A program made the translations under genes and the position numbers. This document shows positions 26,206 to 38,551 of a stretch of DNA of 64,000 nucleotides, one piece after another (the first letter of the stretch is position 1; each line of letters opens with the position of its first letter). Below the pieces are notes generated by a model that had not been told where the DNA came from, made no database searches, and saw nothing but the letters and a program-made list of their open reading frames with translations. Location: positions 491,957-555,956 of the forward strand of contig NW_002476571.1 in NCBI RefSeq assembly GCF_000189635.1, given 5' to 3'. Source of the stretch: Tetrahymena thermophila SB210. Lineage: Eukaryota > Ciliophora > Oligohymenophorea > Hymenostomatida > Tetrahymenidae.

Positions 26206-27048
26206 ATGGCAGCAAGTATTAATAGAATTTATATCATTTAGAGTTTGCGATAATTATTTTCTTAATTAATAATAAATAGAAGGTAAATAAGGTTGGGGTT
26301 TCGGTGGAAAAGACCAGAATGTCAAAATAGATACTTCATAGTAATTAGATTTATTATTTTTCATACAGCAAATTTTTATACTATTATGAAATTTTAAAAT
26401 AGATAAGATCAGAAAAAATAAAATATTTGGGAATAGAATAATGAAGGTAAATATTTCATTTTTAAAATTTCAGTTTTATAAGTAAATATTTTAAATCATT
26501 TGAAGATTTGATTTTTGTACCTGATTTGACCCAAGAAGCTCAAGAATAGGAAGTAAGCAAAGTCTCTGCTCCACCAAATCAGCCAACAGTTTAAGTTTAA
26601 GATATTAATGAATTACAGAAATTTACTAAAATCAACACATTACCTCAAACAGTAAATATTTCATGAAACGAATATATTTATCTTTAAGTAAAGAGTTATA
26701 ATAAAATTAAAAATCTAATTTTAGGAAGAAGGAGTAGATTTAAGCTAATTAATGCAAATACTTAGTCCAGTCGAAGATGTATATTTTATATAAACTAAAA
26801 ATAAGTTAAAAAGCAATACTCTATATTTATAATTCAAAAGATTAAAGAAAAAGATGAAGCTTGGGAATTTTTGTAGCTAAAAACATAGATTTATGAAATA
26901 GTAAGATTTTTATAAATAAATAAATAAATAACTAATAGTATTTATTATATGAGCAAAATATAACAATTTTTACAAATCTTAGGTAAGTAATATGTATGGA
27001 GGCAATGAATTAATCGATGACGATGATGAAGATGATGAAAACTAATGA
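26206..27048 (+). CDS. IFT43: intraflagellar transport protein 43 (IFT-A subunit)
   Basis: Seven tiny exons join in phase: 26206-26215, 26280-26340, 26403-26446, 26506-26651, 26725-26778, 26841-26900, 26983-27048 (441 nt, 146 aa). The protein starts MAAKGKQGWGFGGK, matching the Gly-Trp element near the N-terminus of IFT43. It then has LIFVPDLTQEAQEQE and APP, like the IPDLEE..APP block of the family. Later come EEGVDLSQLMQILSP and DEAWEFLQLKTQ, matching the family's IDL..L...L.P and the Trp-centred C-terminal helix. It ends in an acidic tail. IFT43 is a small subunit of complex A, which drives retrograde transport and membrane-protein entry in cilia, so it fits a heavily ciliated cell. It is somewhat shorter than vertebrate IFT43, about 210 aa. 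The first exon carries only ten coding bases. Confidence 0.9.
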
Positions 27049-28601
27049 AATAGTTTTCAAAAAAATTAATAATTAAAATAAATTTATTCAAAAATGACAA
27101 CTAAATTAAATGGAATTTACAAAGTGTTAGTTTAAAAAAACAATGATTTAAGTAAAATAGGGCATTTTAATAAAGCGATTCAATAGAGAAATATAATATA
27201 AATATTTACAAAAATATAAGTGACTTAGTTTACAAATTAAATACATATAGTAATTATTATCATAAATAATAACAAGTTAAAGATAATTTTATTCATTCAT
27301 TTATTAAATTCCATTTATGCTAAATGGCTTCAAATCAAAATTCTTAATTGATTTTTTTATTTATTTTCCAACAATGAATTAATTATTATTATCATAATTA
27401 TTTTGCTTGGCTACAGTAGTGTTATTATTTTAAAGATTGATTGATTGATTATTTCTTCTCTTACTTTTATATGTAGTAAAGGCTCTCATTCAATTTAATA
27501 TAAAGTATGTTATATAGGATATTTATAAATTAATTTTTTGATTTTTTTGGGATACAGCTAAATTTATTTTTTAATTTTATTAATATTGTTGTGATTATTA
27601 TTATTATTTTATAATTTTTATTAGCTTTGTCTTTTGTCTGATAGCACATATTTATTAAGCATTTTTAAGAGGTGCTTAATAAATTTGTCTTGAAATCTTT
27701 ATTGCTATCAAACATATTATTCTTCTTCATAATTAAGAGAGAATTTCACATCTCTAAACTAGAAAGAATTCTCAAGCACATTTTTTTGCATAACTAGCTG
27801 GCTGGATAAATTTTGGTTGCATGGCAAATAGATTAAATATTATAAAAGTAAGCATGCAGACCAAAAAGGCTGAGAAAATATCTTCTTAGTAAAAAGAGTG
27901 AAAAGGTGATTAAAAGAGCTATAGTTGCTCGTAATTTAATGACTTCAATTATGAGGAGCAGAATAATAATAGAAATTTGAAAAACTTGAAGAACTTAAGG
28001 AAATTTTTATCATTTTTTATAGAGTAGATAAGTAGTTAGTTAATTAATTAATTAATTAGTTAGTTAGTTGATTGGTTTGTTATTATTTATTATAAAGTTT
28101 ATTTTTACAAATATTTTGAAGCCTCTTTTTTTGGTTGAGGCAAATTAATTTTCATCCAATCATAGATTATTTAATATAAAGTAGATTTTGGTTTGAAGCG
28201 AAGTATAGATATACTATGAATTTTAAAAGAATTGTTTAGTTAAAATATGAGGATCGATCAGCAATGAGAAGGAGAGAATATGAGAAGTTAAGAGAAGTAA
28301 AATTTTTATAGTTAGTTATTAATGGATTTCCAATTGATAAATAGATACTTGATGATTTAGGTTGATTTATAATCAGATTGATTTCTGACTGATTGAAATG
28401 ATTAATCATGTAAAAATCAACTGAAGAAAAACTTCTTATTGAAGTTAGTTTGTGTTTACTTTTTAATCAACCATTATTTATTTTATTATTTAGGTAATTA
28501 GCTATTTTTTTTTGGTTTTTTGTTAGATTTTGCATAATAATTTTAAAATATAGCAATTGATATAATAATTTGTTCATATTATTTATTCATCTATAAGCTG
28601 T
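27049..28601. other. intergenic between convergent IFT43 and MYB genes
   Basis: Both flanking genes end here, so it holds two 3' regions. A short ORF at 28219-28371 encodes about 50 charged residues, but no family or conserved context supports it. GATT/TTAG-type short repeats occur near 27435-27450 and 28025-28075. Confidence 0.5.
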
Positions 28602-31600
28602 TCAAAAATGACCATTCTTCAAGGCATTTAAGAGTTATAGACTAGGGTTTTGTTCTATGGTTTATTTTTGAGGGGCAATGAATTGCATTAATTGCTTTTA
28701 AATTAAGTCGAAGCTACTGTTGTCATCATCCTCCTCTTCTTCTGTTGACATGAAATTCAATGATGTCTAATCGTTCTTGGCATTGAATGTGTTAGGTAGT
28801 GATGGGGTTTTGAAATTTGCATTTGTACTAGAGCCTTGCTTTTAAGAAAGGATGCTTTGATTTGGATAGCTTTAATTGAATTAATTGGCTTGTCTTTATT
28901 AAAGGTTTACTAACAAATGCTTGAAAAGCTCAACTTCATCAGATTAATCTTAGTTCTGAGAACTATTATTTACAGCAGATGGTTAGTTGAATTTAGGAGT
29001 AGCTTCTTTAATGGCCTGTTTTCTGCTATTCTTTTAGAGATCCTCAGTTGGTTAGTTCTATTGTTATGAGTTGGTCAATCCTTGCAAGAGATTGAATAAT
29101 AATAAGGATTATTGATATTCTGAGATTTAACTGATATCTTCATTTGCTTACTTTGGCACTGAGTTTCTGAGTTGATTCTTTTAAATATTCTGATTACGGT
29201 TTTATTATACAGCTGCGAAGTTGTTGGGTTATGGTTGAGCGATCTTGTTTTAGCTAAGACGAGCAGCTGAAAAAGCAGAAGAAGAAGGAGAAGTGGCTGA
29301 AATTCCAGTTGAGTGGCTTAACTAAGAGGTGCTGATATTGTCCAAATTATTAGCTAAGTTATTAACAAAATTCATGTTATTTCCACCGCTAGTGCTAATT
29401 GAATCAATCGATAATTTCTTTTTCTTAATTTGATTTTGCATGTAAGGAGATACCTCATTTAAGTCATACTATTTCTTTTAACTAATAAGTTATTCAAGAT
29501 TCATTTGCGCACTATTTTTAAATAATAATAATTAATATTTGTTTTTAATATAGATATTTGTCTATTTCAAAATCATCTATCATCAAATATTATCACCAAA
29601 ACGTTAATACTTGTTTATCTTCGTCATCTTAAAAAAAATACAATATCTTAAATATATGCTCTATTTTATTTACATTAATTAACTCGACAAAAAAACTTAA
29701 CATTTAGAAATTAAATCAATCTTATTATATTCAATCGTTATTTTGATTGATACTGGTGTAATTTGTAACTTATTATTTTATTTAATTATACTATTGAAAT
29801 AAAATCATAAAGGCATTAAACTTATCTTTATATTTTAAGATAAATGCTTGATTGATTGATTGATCATAACAAAAAGATATTAATCATTTCTAGAAAAAAG
29901 AAATAGATTTTGTAAAAGATTTATTACGCATTTAATAATTTCAAAAGATATCCTTAAAGATATTTGCGGGCAAATAATTGAAAAAAATTCTAAAGATTCT
30001 TCAAAAATCTTCTTTGGGATGATTTAAATTTTTCGAATAAGAATTTTGTGAAATTTTGGGTTTTTTTTTAAAGATTGATTGAAAGATTTATTAATTTATT
30101 GCTTAACAAACAAAATCTGAGGATCTCATAAAATTTGAAAATTGCTTTGATATTTTTTAAACATATTTTCAAAAATATATTTAAAAAAGGGACTTATCTC
30201 TTTACCGCTTTATTTTATTACCAAAAGAGCAACATTTTTCAAATCTTCAAAAAAAATTAGATTTTAATTTCACCCAATTTATTTTTTAAGTAAAAATGCT
30301 TTTCAAGATCTTTTTAAATTTATCACTTCATTTAAATTTCCATAAATTCTAAGAAAGATAATGAAAAATCGCTTCCTTTTACTGCATTAAAAATATTAAC
30401 TTATAATCCAAACATGCGCTTTTATTATTTATTTAGATGAAATCTCATCAATTTTTTTTCTTTTTTAACATCTTTATTCAAATTTAGGAAATTTGGATTT
30501 GGATTTGGAAAGTAAAGTTTGATTTTTCTCTCTTAAGTATCAAAAACCGTTTTTGTGATTTATTGATTTATTTAAAATGGAAAAATTTTTAAATTAGTTA
30601 TTTACATGTAGAACTAAATAAGATGAGTTTCAATATCAGCTGGCTCGAAAATTGAGTTTAGAAGAGATTGACTGATGAAATCGCTTGGGGAGACTTCTTA
30701 ATCGACTCCGTTGTTATTGAATGAATCAAAATCTACTTCCTTATTTGCTTAGTTCTCATAAGGAATATTTTAAGTTAAGTGCTAGCATTGCTGATCAAGT
30801 AATTAGCTTAATTAATCAGTTATTCTTTTTTCATTTTTAGAGAGAAATTTCTTCTCCTTTTTGCTTAACACGTTCTAGTTAGCTGTTCCTAATATGCTGT
30901 TATTGCTATTTAATGCTTACTATTTCATTTTCTCCTAAGCGCTTAAGATTTAACTCCAATTCTTTTTCTTTGGAGCTCCATCAATTGATGAGTCTAAAAC
31001 AGGCTTAATGTTAATAGAAGCAGAGTTGTTTTATGAAATCAAATGCAAGGGATTTTAAAGGATGTCGCCTAGATATAATTCAAAAAAATAAAATTTAATA
31101 TTATAAAAAAATCAAATTTAGTAATAAAGCGGGATTAGATGTAATTAATAAATGGGTGTTTTAATTTTTGTTATCACATTTCGAATAATCGCAAATCAGT
31201 CATTTAATAATAATTAAATTATTTCTTTATGAATGGCTCATGAAATTATTAGTTCATTTACATTTATCAAAAAATCTTTGAAGCACTCTTACTAATTCCT
31301 TCAAATTAGAAAATCTTTATTTCTATGAAACTTTAGAAAGATTGAAAAATTTCAAAAAATTTGTAAAAGATATTTATGAGCCAAAATGCTTGGATAAGAT
31401 TACATCTTGATAATAAAGAGATAACTCAAAAAAAAATTTTTGTTCAGATTCTAAAATTTGAATCAGTCACAATCTCTCTTTCTCTCTATCAATCAATATT
31501 ATCTAACAATCAAATCAATCTTGATAAAATCTTTCAAATACTTTCTAACTAATTTTTAAAAATTTAAATCCATTCAATCTAAAAATTATAAATTTCTATA

Positions 31601-33455
31601 CTTTATATAACTAAACTCCAAACAAACCAAAGAAAGGTTTATATTTTATCAATTTGAAAAATACTTTAGAAGCATTTATCAATTTTAAACTGTAGTAAAT
31701 ATTTTAAATATCCTTCTCAATATGTATCAATTCAATCATTAAGAATCAAAGATGTTTTTTGTTATATGAGAATTCTATTTTGGAATAATACTTGCTAATG
31801 TTGATTATTATACTTATCATCTGGTTTTCTCTTTCTTAATTTAATTAATTATTAATGAAATGTTTTTAAGTACTGATTTAACATTAGATTTTTTTCTCTT
31901 CTAATTTTTAGATTGATTGAATTTATTTGTTAGAATACTATACAGGAAATGAATTCTATTTTAATGTTCTCTTATGTGTATAAATGTAAAATGAGTGCCG
32001 TTTAAATGAACTGTAATTTGGATCTTAAACTTGGTTCAATAATTTTCTATTATTCTCGCTTTAATTTGAAGAAGGCCTTAATTTAAAAATTACCTGATTC
32101 AGGTGAGCTATTCAAATGTGATATCATAGGAGTCATATCTTCATAGAAATCTTACTGTCTTTCGTCTATTTATGTAAAAAAAGTTTAAAAATGTGTTAGA
32201 AAGTATAACTTTTTAAAACTATATTTGCTGCTCAATTAAAAATAACACAACCCCAATTAATAGCGTACTTTACGCTTGTTTGCTCATTTTAAATTATGAA
32301 ATAATCTGTTTGGTTTAACTCAAGTTTAATTTTAGAGCCAATAAATGAAACCTAACAATCCTCTCACTTCCCTTTCTCTTCTAAGTATATAACAAGTAAT
32401 CAGTGTCTGATAAGCTTATAAGAAATAGAATAGTTTAAATTCTTTAAAGATGCTTTTGATCAATGAATTAATCTAGTAAATTATAATTCTATTTCCACTC
32501 TATCACTGACTGCATATATCAATTAATCAAACTATGAATAGAGAAACGATTGAATGAGAAAGCGGATGAATAAATGAGGCGATTGATAGATTTGCAATTT
32601 GTTATTTATCTTTGAATAATTGATAGAGTGATTAATTGTTTGTATCTTAGTAAGATCTATAAAAGAACAAGAAAGGGAATAAGAAAAATTAATTAACAAA
32701 TCAATTGACTTTTAGAGCTTTAGGAGTTGTAAAAGTATTTTTCACTCTTCAAATTTAAAAATATAAATGGGTTGGAGCAGAATGTGTGTAATTTTAGAAG
32801 CATGATTGGGAAATGTATTACTTTTTAGTAGGTGCTTAGCGTAGTCGGATTAGATAGCTGAGGCGAAGTTAAGTTGCTGGGTTGGAGCATTCTATTAAAG
32901 TGAATGAATTTGATTTGGTAACGAAGAATTTGCTTAGCTGCTTGAGATTTGATTTTGTTATTTTTGTTGTTGTATTTGCTGGCTTTGCTAAGCTGAGGCG
33001 CTATTTGCATTCAAATCCTTAGTGACATTTGTCTTTCCAAACTCTTTTTCGAGTCTGTTAAAGAACTTTTAGGCATGAGAACGAATTTAAGCGCCTGTTC
33101 TAGTTCCAATGTGCTCCTCTACCTTCTTCCAATTCTTTCCGTAGATATTGAGTCCTTCGAGGAATTTTTGGTGCTCTTCTTTAGTCCATCTGCCATGTTA
33201 GGAAGCAGCTGAAGAAGATTAAGCATTAACACCAGCAGCCTTGGAATGGGCAGAAGCATTTTATTAGAATGCATCGCAGCCACTAGCAGCTAGGCTACCA
33301 GCCTAGACTGAGGAGAGCTGATTAGCTCTAGGAGAAGCTGAATACATGCTGTTATTAGCGTTGTTAAGTTATTGTAGGAGTAATACCTAATTATGAATGC
33401 TATTTTCATCGCTAGTGGAACTCTAGCAGCTTTATTTATTGTCCTTTGTAGTCAT
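28602..33455 (-). CDS. SHAQKYF-class single-repeat MYB transcription factor
   Basis: Three exons join in phase: 33455-32822, 31068-30606, 29511-28602 (2007 nt, about 668 aa). The start is the first ATG after an in-frame TGA. Residues about 88-140 form one MYB/SANT repeat, GRWTKEEHQKFLEGLNIYG..WKKVEEHIGTRTGAQIRSHAQKFFNRL. It has spaced Trp residues and the third-helix SHAQK(Y/F)F signature typical of plant and protist DNA-binding MYB proteins. The remainder is rich in Gln, Asn and Ser, as in activation regions, with a KKEKKFLSK basic cluster and an acidic EEEEDDDN stretch near the end. It probably binds DNA in the nucleus. Introns of 1753 and 1094 nt are unusually long for a ciliate, but both junctions keep phase. 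An alternative is that the first exon ends at TGA 32742 and the later exons form another gene. Confidence 0.8.
29512..30605 (-). other. long intron 2 of the MYB gene
   Basis: GT..AG bounded and phase-consistent. The upstream exon frame stays open about 90 codons into it before TGA (to roughly 30330), so retention would give a different C-terminus. Confidence 0.55.
31069..32821 (-). other. very long intron 1 of the MYB gene
   Basis: It runs from GTAATACATT to TATATCTAG on the minus strand. No open frame with a recognisable product was seen on either strand. It could hold regulatory sequence or a non-coding RNA. Confidence 0.55.
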
Positions 33456-35667
33456 TTAAATGCTACGCTTGTGTCAAGTAATATCTAATGAATATCCAGA
33501 GTAGAAATATGGAATGATGACTAGAATTTTTTTTGTATCCTGTTCGGATTTTATTTGCAATTTATTTGAGGATTCTCTCCTTTAATTGTTGGTATATGTT
33601 TGTTTTTTTGATTGTTTCTTTGAAAACTTGTTAGATTGTTTGTTTAATTGATAAATTGATTAATTGATTGATTCTCTTTTGATTTTTGTTTTTTTCAATT
33701 TTTTAATAAAAGTATTGATTGTTTGATAAAAGCTGTTTTTAATTCTTTAATAAAGAGTTCAGTCATATAATTTGTTTATCAAACTATTTATCTATCTATC
33801 AATCAATCAATCTTTCTTTCTGTATTTATAATCAAATCTCTCACTCTTTCTTTGCTTTTTGCAAATAGATCTGTTTCTTGTTTCATTCTCTTTTTTTTTG
33901 CAATTATGAATTTACTTACTAATTATCAAGCAATTATTTTTTGATCCATATATATTTATCAAGCAAGGATCAAGAAAGCAAGCAAGCAGATAGATAGATA
34001 ATTAGATAAATTCTTTCTTTTTTAATCTAATTTTTGTTTGTTTCTACTTTTCTATTTTAAAATGATAAAGAATTTGATTTGCTTGATAGAAATCATGCAT
34101 ATTTATCAAAACAAAAATCTGAATTGAATATTATTAATTAAATTAAATGACCCTTAACAAAACTCTTTTGACATTTCACTAATAATTTAATTAATAAATT
34201 TTATAAATAGTCGATCATTTGTATTGACAAAAACCCAACTAAAATCAATAAATAAATAACTTTCGCAAAAACAATAATAATAACAAAAAGTTGATGGAAG
34301 AATTCTAACATATTAATAATTAGAGAAATAGAAAGTAGCTGCCAAAATCTTATTAATTAAATTATGTATTTAATTTATTGTTTGTTTATTTTTTGAGTAA
34401 AGAAGCAAGTGAGAGTAGAGTGTGTTTGTTTGATTAATTAATAAGGTCATTTGCCTTTCTAAATTTGAGCATATATTTTTAATAGTAATTAAAAAAAGAT
34501 CCATTGTAAAATATAAATATATATTAAAAAAGTCTAATTTCGAATTTAAATGAATTCTTTTGTTAAGTAAATTCTAACTAAATTAAAAAACAAATAGAAA
34601 TCAATGACAAGTAAAAATATATATAAGGTCCAAATCTAAATGCATTGATCATCGCTATCAGTATTTTTATTCTAAAATGATTGAGCACTGCGCTGTTTTC
34701 TGCGTCCCCCCCAAAAAAAACGAAAATTAATATGTAATAGATTCAAATAAACAAAATAAATAAAAGACTAAGGTAGCAAATCTATTTTTATATTCAAGAA
34801 AATATATACATATATTTAAAGAGTAAATTGGACGTTTACCTAGATATAAAAAGTTAAGTTTCGCTTCATTATTTTTGGTCACATTTACGATAGAAATCGC
34901 TTGATCAAATTCATAAATTTGTTTTTATCAATTATTAACTGATACGACATGCTACTTTTAGACTAATAAATCTAATTGCATGAAAATTTAATAAATTAGC
35001 TCAGAAAAGAAACATATCTTTTTCTTTTCATTGATTTTGTTTATTTAAATAACATACAAATTTATTTTTCTTTGATCTTTCTTTGCAAATTCTTTCTTTC
35101 TCTCTTTTGTTTCCTTTTCCTAATCAAACAATCCAAAACAAAGAAATCCCGATCCAATCGAATATATTTTTATATGCAATAGAACAAGCAAACCAAATAA
35201 TTTTTCATTCTTCTCCTAAAAAAAGCGCATTTCATTTTATAATGCCTGGCCTATGCATATTTTTTTATTCTATCTAATCTTAATATCTCAAAATTAAGTC
35301 ATTAAGAATCTACTCTACTACAAATCTTACGTCAAACATTTTTATTATTATCGTTGTCTGTTATTTCTTTCAAACTGAAAAATTAAATAATTAGAATAGT
35401 TCTCCTTTCTATCTTTTCAGCAAACTTTCTCAATCACTCCCATTAAAATAAATCTTTCCTTTCTTTATTAATCTATATAAATCATCACGCCAAATCCCAA
35501 TAAAAACAATAAAAGATTATTTTTTAGAAAAAAAACTTACTTGATTATATCTTTTTTATATTTTTATTATTGTTTTCCACCATTTATTTTTTTAAAAATG
35601 CAGTTAATATTCTAATTTAGAAATAAGCCATAGCTTTTTTAAGTTTTTAGGGATAAAATTTTAAAAT
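33456..35667. other. long upstream region with microsatellites
   Basis: Upstream of the MYB start. It holds short GATT, ATCTATCA and AAGC/GATA repeats (about 33655-33675, 33785-33815, 33978-34000) and the compositionally odd patch at 34668-34712. No supported gene. Confidence 0.5.
34668..34712. other. G/C-rich patch with C7 run
   Basis: A short island with GAGCACTGCGCTG and TGCGT followed by seven C, then eight A, stands out from the AT background. It could mark a small RNA or a regulatory element; no family is recognised. Confidence 0.4.
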
Positions 35668-36291
35668 ATGAATCAGCTGTAGCCAAACTAACTACAACAA
35701 CGAAATTAAAACAATAAATTATCAAAAATTTTGATAAGAAAAGTATAAAATGTTGTTACAATAATATTCTTCTACTAATCTGATGAGAAGCTAAAAATAA
35801 ATTCTTTTATAAAAAATTTAGAAAATGATGCTAAAATAAAGAAGAACTGGATGAAATGCTTAATAACTAATAAAAATATAGATATATATCTAGAGTATTC
35901 TTTGATCATCAAGAAATATCTTTAGAAAAAATTTAATATCCTAACATCTCTCTTTTTAGATAATAACATATAAATGCTCCTTTATATTAATTTTTCTATT
36001 CCTAAAACTGATTTTATAATACGCAATTTTTCATTTCAAAATACTTACTATCACTCAAGAATCTTATTTTTTATTCTAGCATGTAAAAAAATATCTTTGA
36101 CCTACATGAAAGCATTCTTGATAAAAATTAGAATGCCTATCTATGATTTTTTAATATTGAAATTCAGCGTTACTTTAAGGAAATTTAAATAATTATCTGA
36201 TTTCTTATAACTGGCGATTTAACTGGACAAATAAAGTTATCAAAGATCTTTTAAAAAAAACCTAACAGCTATTAATACAAATTAAATTTGA
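35668..36291 (+). CDS. weak candidate gene, unknown 192-aa protein
   Basis: ATG at 35668 opens a 25-codon Gln/Asn-rich exon (MNQLQPNQLQQRNQ) ending at 35742. A 45-nt GT..AG intron keeps phase into 35788-36291, which stays open for 167 codons to TGA. The second exon is rich in Lys, Ile, Phe and Leu with hydrophobic stretches (RILFFILACKK). I recognise no family. Gln codons are sparse compared with the strong genes nearby, and AT-rich sequence gives such frames by chance, so confidence is low. Confidence 0.35.
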
Positions 36292-38551
36292 TTCTAAAAC
36301 AAAAAGAATCTAGAATACTTTTTGTTTTAACCTTTTAGATCAATGATGTTTAAATTCTTTCTAAATAGTAAGTATAATTTTAAATATTTATTGATTTACA
36401 TTCTTTCTTTTATTTTGGAATAAATTTTAATTTTAAAGAGATAAAATCAGATTTAAATTTATCTAATTTAAACTCAATAAATTATAGAAGATAATACAAA
36501 TTATCTTTCTTTTGAATTATTTTATCAATACACGAAGAAAACTTTTAAAGAATTCAGCTTAAATTAAAATAATTTATATTTATCCCACCGTAATTATGTA
36601 CTCTGTTAAATTGGTTCTTCAAGTAATAGTTGTTAGTAATATTAGATTATAAAATTAAATTAATTCAGCTTCTCTTATGTCCCTATAAAATAAATTGCTT
36701 AACTTTTGATTCCCTTCTTATTTTAATTATTTTGGCTTCAATATATTCACAAAAGGTATAAAAATAATATTTTTATCTCATTCAATTAATTACCATTAGT
36801 TTTCAACATATTAAACAACTACAAAATCATAATTTTGTTTAAATCAATCAAAGTATCCTGAAATAAATACATTTCTTTTTTATTAAATTTATATCTTTTT
36901 TCTATTAATTTTGCGCGTATTTTAAAATTTTAGCTAATGACCAACAAAGAAATAAATAGTCTACAATACAAGCTATTTTACACTTTTATTTTATTTAAGT
37001 AATAATTTATTTTGCAACAGTTCTAAGCAAAAACTAATACTTTAACCTTATCTTTTTTAACTAAAATACATCATTAATATAATTGAATTTATTTTAAAAT
37101 AAATATTAGCTATTTTCAATAAGTAAGATATAGTTTTATAAATATAAAAAACATAATTTTTAAAATATATTTAATGTAATTAATTATTGTCATTTTTTAA
37201 ATTTAGCTCTGAAACTTTATTACTTATTGTATAATAAATGGTGTTAATTAATTACTTATGTTTTAAAATTAATTATTATTTTATATGTATTATCATTTTA
37301 TAAAACTTTTTTTGCATAATTCCCTTCTGAATTATTGAAAAATTTGTTAAAACAGTATAAAAACTTATTGTATTTAACTAATTTTTTTATTATTTGGAAA
37401 TATTTTATTTTAAGAGTTATTAGATAACATATTTAATATACTATAAACTCTCATAAATTAGCATCAAATTATTTTACTGTAATTTCTCTATAAACCCTAC
37501 AAAAAATATATAATATAAATTTAAATTGAAAATATATTTATTAAAGTACCTCCTTTTTTTAGTAAATAACATAATTCTTACTTTATAAAAAAAATTATAA
37601 CTTTATAATAATTAGATATTCTAATAAAAATATCAATTAAATTAATCAATCTATTTTTTAAACATAATTTTTTTAATTAGGTGAAATTTGATAATCATAG
37701 TATTTTATCATACCATTAATTTTTATTTTTTTATTTAAAAAAATTTTTATTATGAAATTTTATAAAAATAAATTATTCCATTTATAATTTGATAGATAAT
37801 TTAAAAATATTAAATGAAATTATTTCAATCTAATAGTAAATCAATGATTAATTGAGTGAATAAAATAAAAAGCAAACATTATTTATTTTAAAATCAAATA
37901 AAAAATATTACTTGATTCTGTAAGAGATAAATGTAATATTTTTTTTGTTAAGAAAGAAAAATATAATGATTAAATTTAAATGAATAATAATCTATCTAAT
38001 ATATCTTAATTAAAATATCTTTTTTTTAAGAAACTAAATAAATTAATCACTATTTCAACATTACAACATTACAAACAATTTAGAATAATTTTGTAAAAAT
38101 ATTTAGATTAAAATAAACGAATTTATAGCTTGCTTTTTGTTTTTAATTTTTTATTAGAAATTAATTTTGATGATAACAAAATATCTTATGTCAAAATTAG
38201 AAAAGATTTATCATCGTTTATTATCAAAAATTTAAAAACAGAAAATAAATGATGAATAAATATTTTTTAGATGCTCTATCTATCAATAATGATATTTTTT
38301 TCTTCTTTTATGAATATTCTATAAAAATGTGGATTGGCTCTTCAGTTCACCAGATACGAACGCAAAAAAAAACAACAATAATTATTATAATAACAACAAT
38401 AACTTTAAAAGGGGTATCTTATTTGTAAATGCCTTTTTTTTAATAATATCTTTTAGTTGACTTCTAAATCTAATTAACACCCTGAAATATCATTAATAAT
38501 TATAATCAATCAACTTTTTTGCTTTAAAATTTTTTGAAAAATATTTGATTA
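36292..38551. other. intergenic upstream of the GTPase-Hsp20 gene
   Basis: Very AT-rich. The last 250 bases contain a slightly GC-richer stretch (38330-38365, with CAGTTCACCAGATACGAACG), probably promoter or 5' leader. Nothing else recognised. Confidence 0.45.

Noticed and set aside
28219-28371. 50-codon ORF with charged residues (plus strand)
   Set aside because: Short, no family, no intron or context support, and located between two convergent gene ends where UTR is expected.
32825-33010. Minus-strand open frame of 61 codons next to the MYB domain
   Set aside because: Frame-shifted shadow of the Gln-rich part of MYB exon 1.
35083-35277. Plus-strand ORF of 64 codons
   Set aside because: Pyrimidine-rich spacer reading as Phe/Pro/Ser/Gln with no family or splice support.
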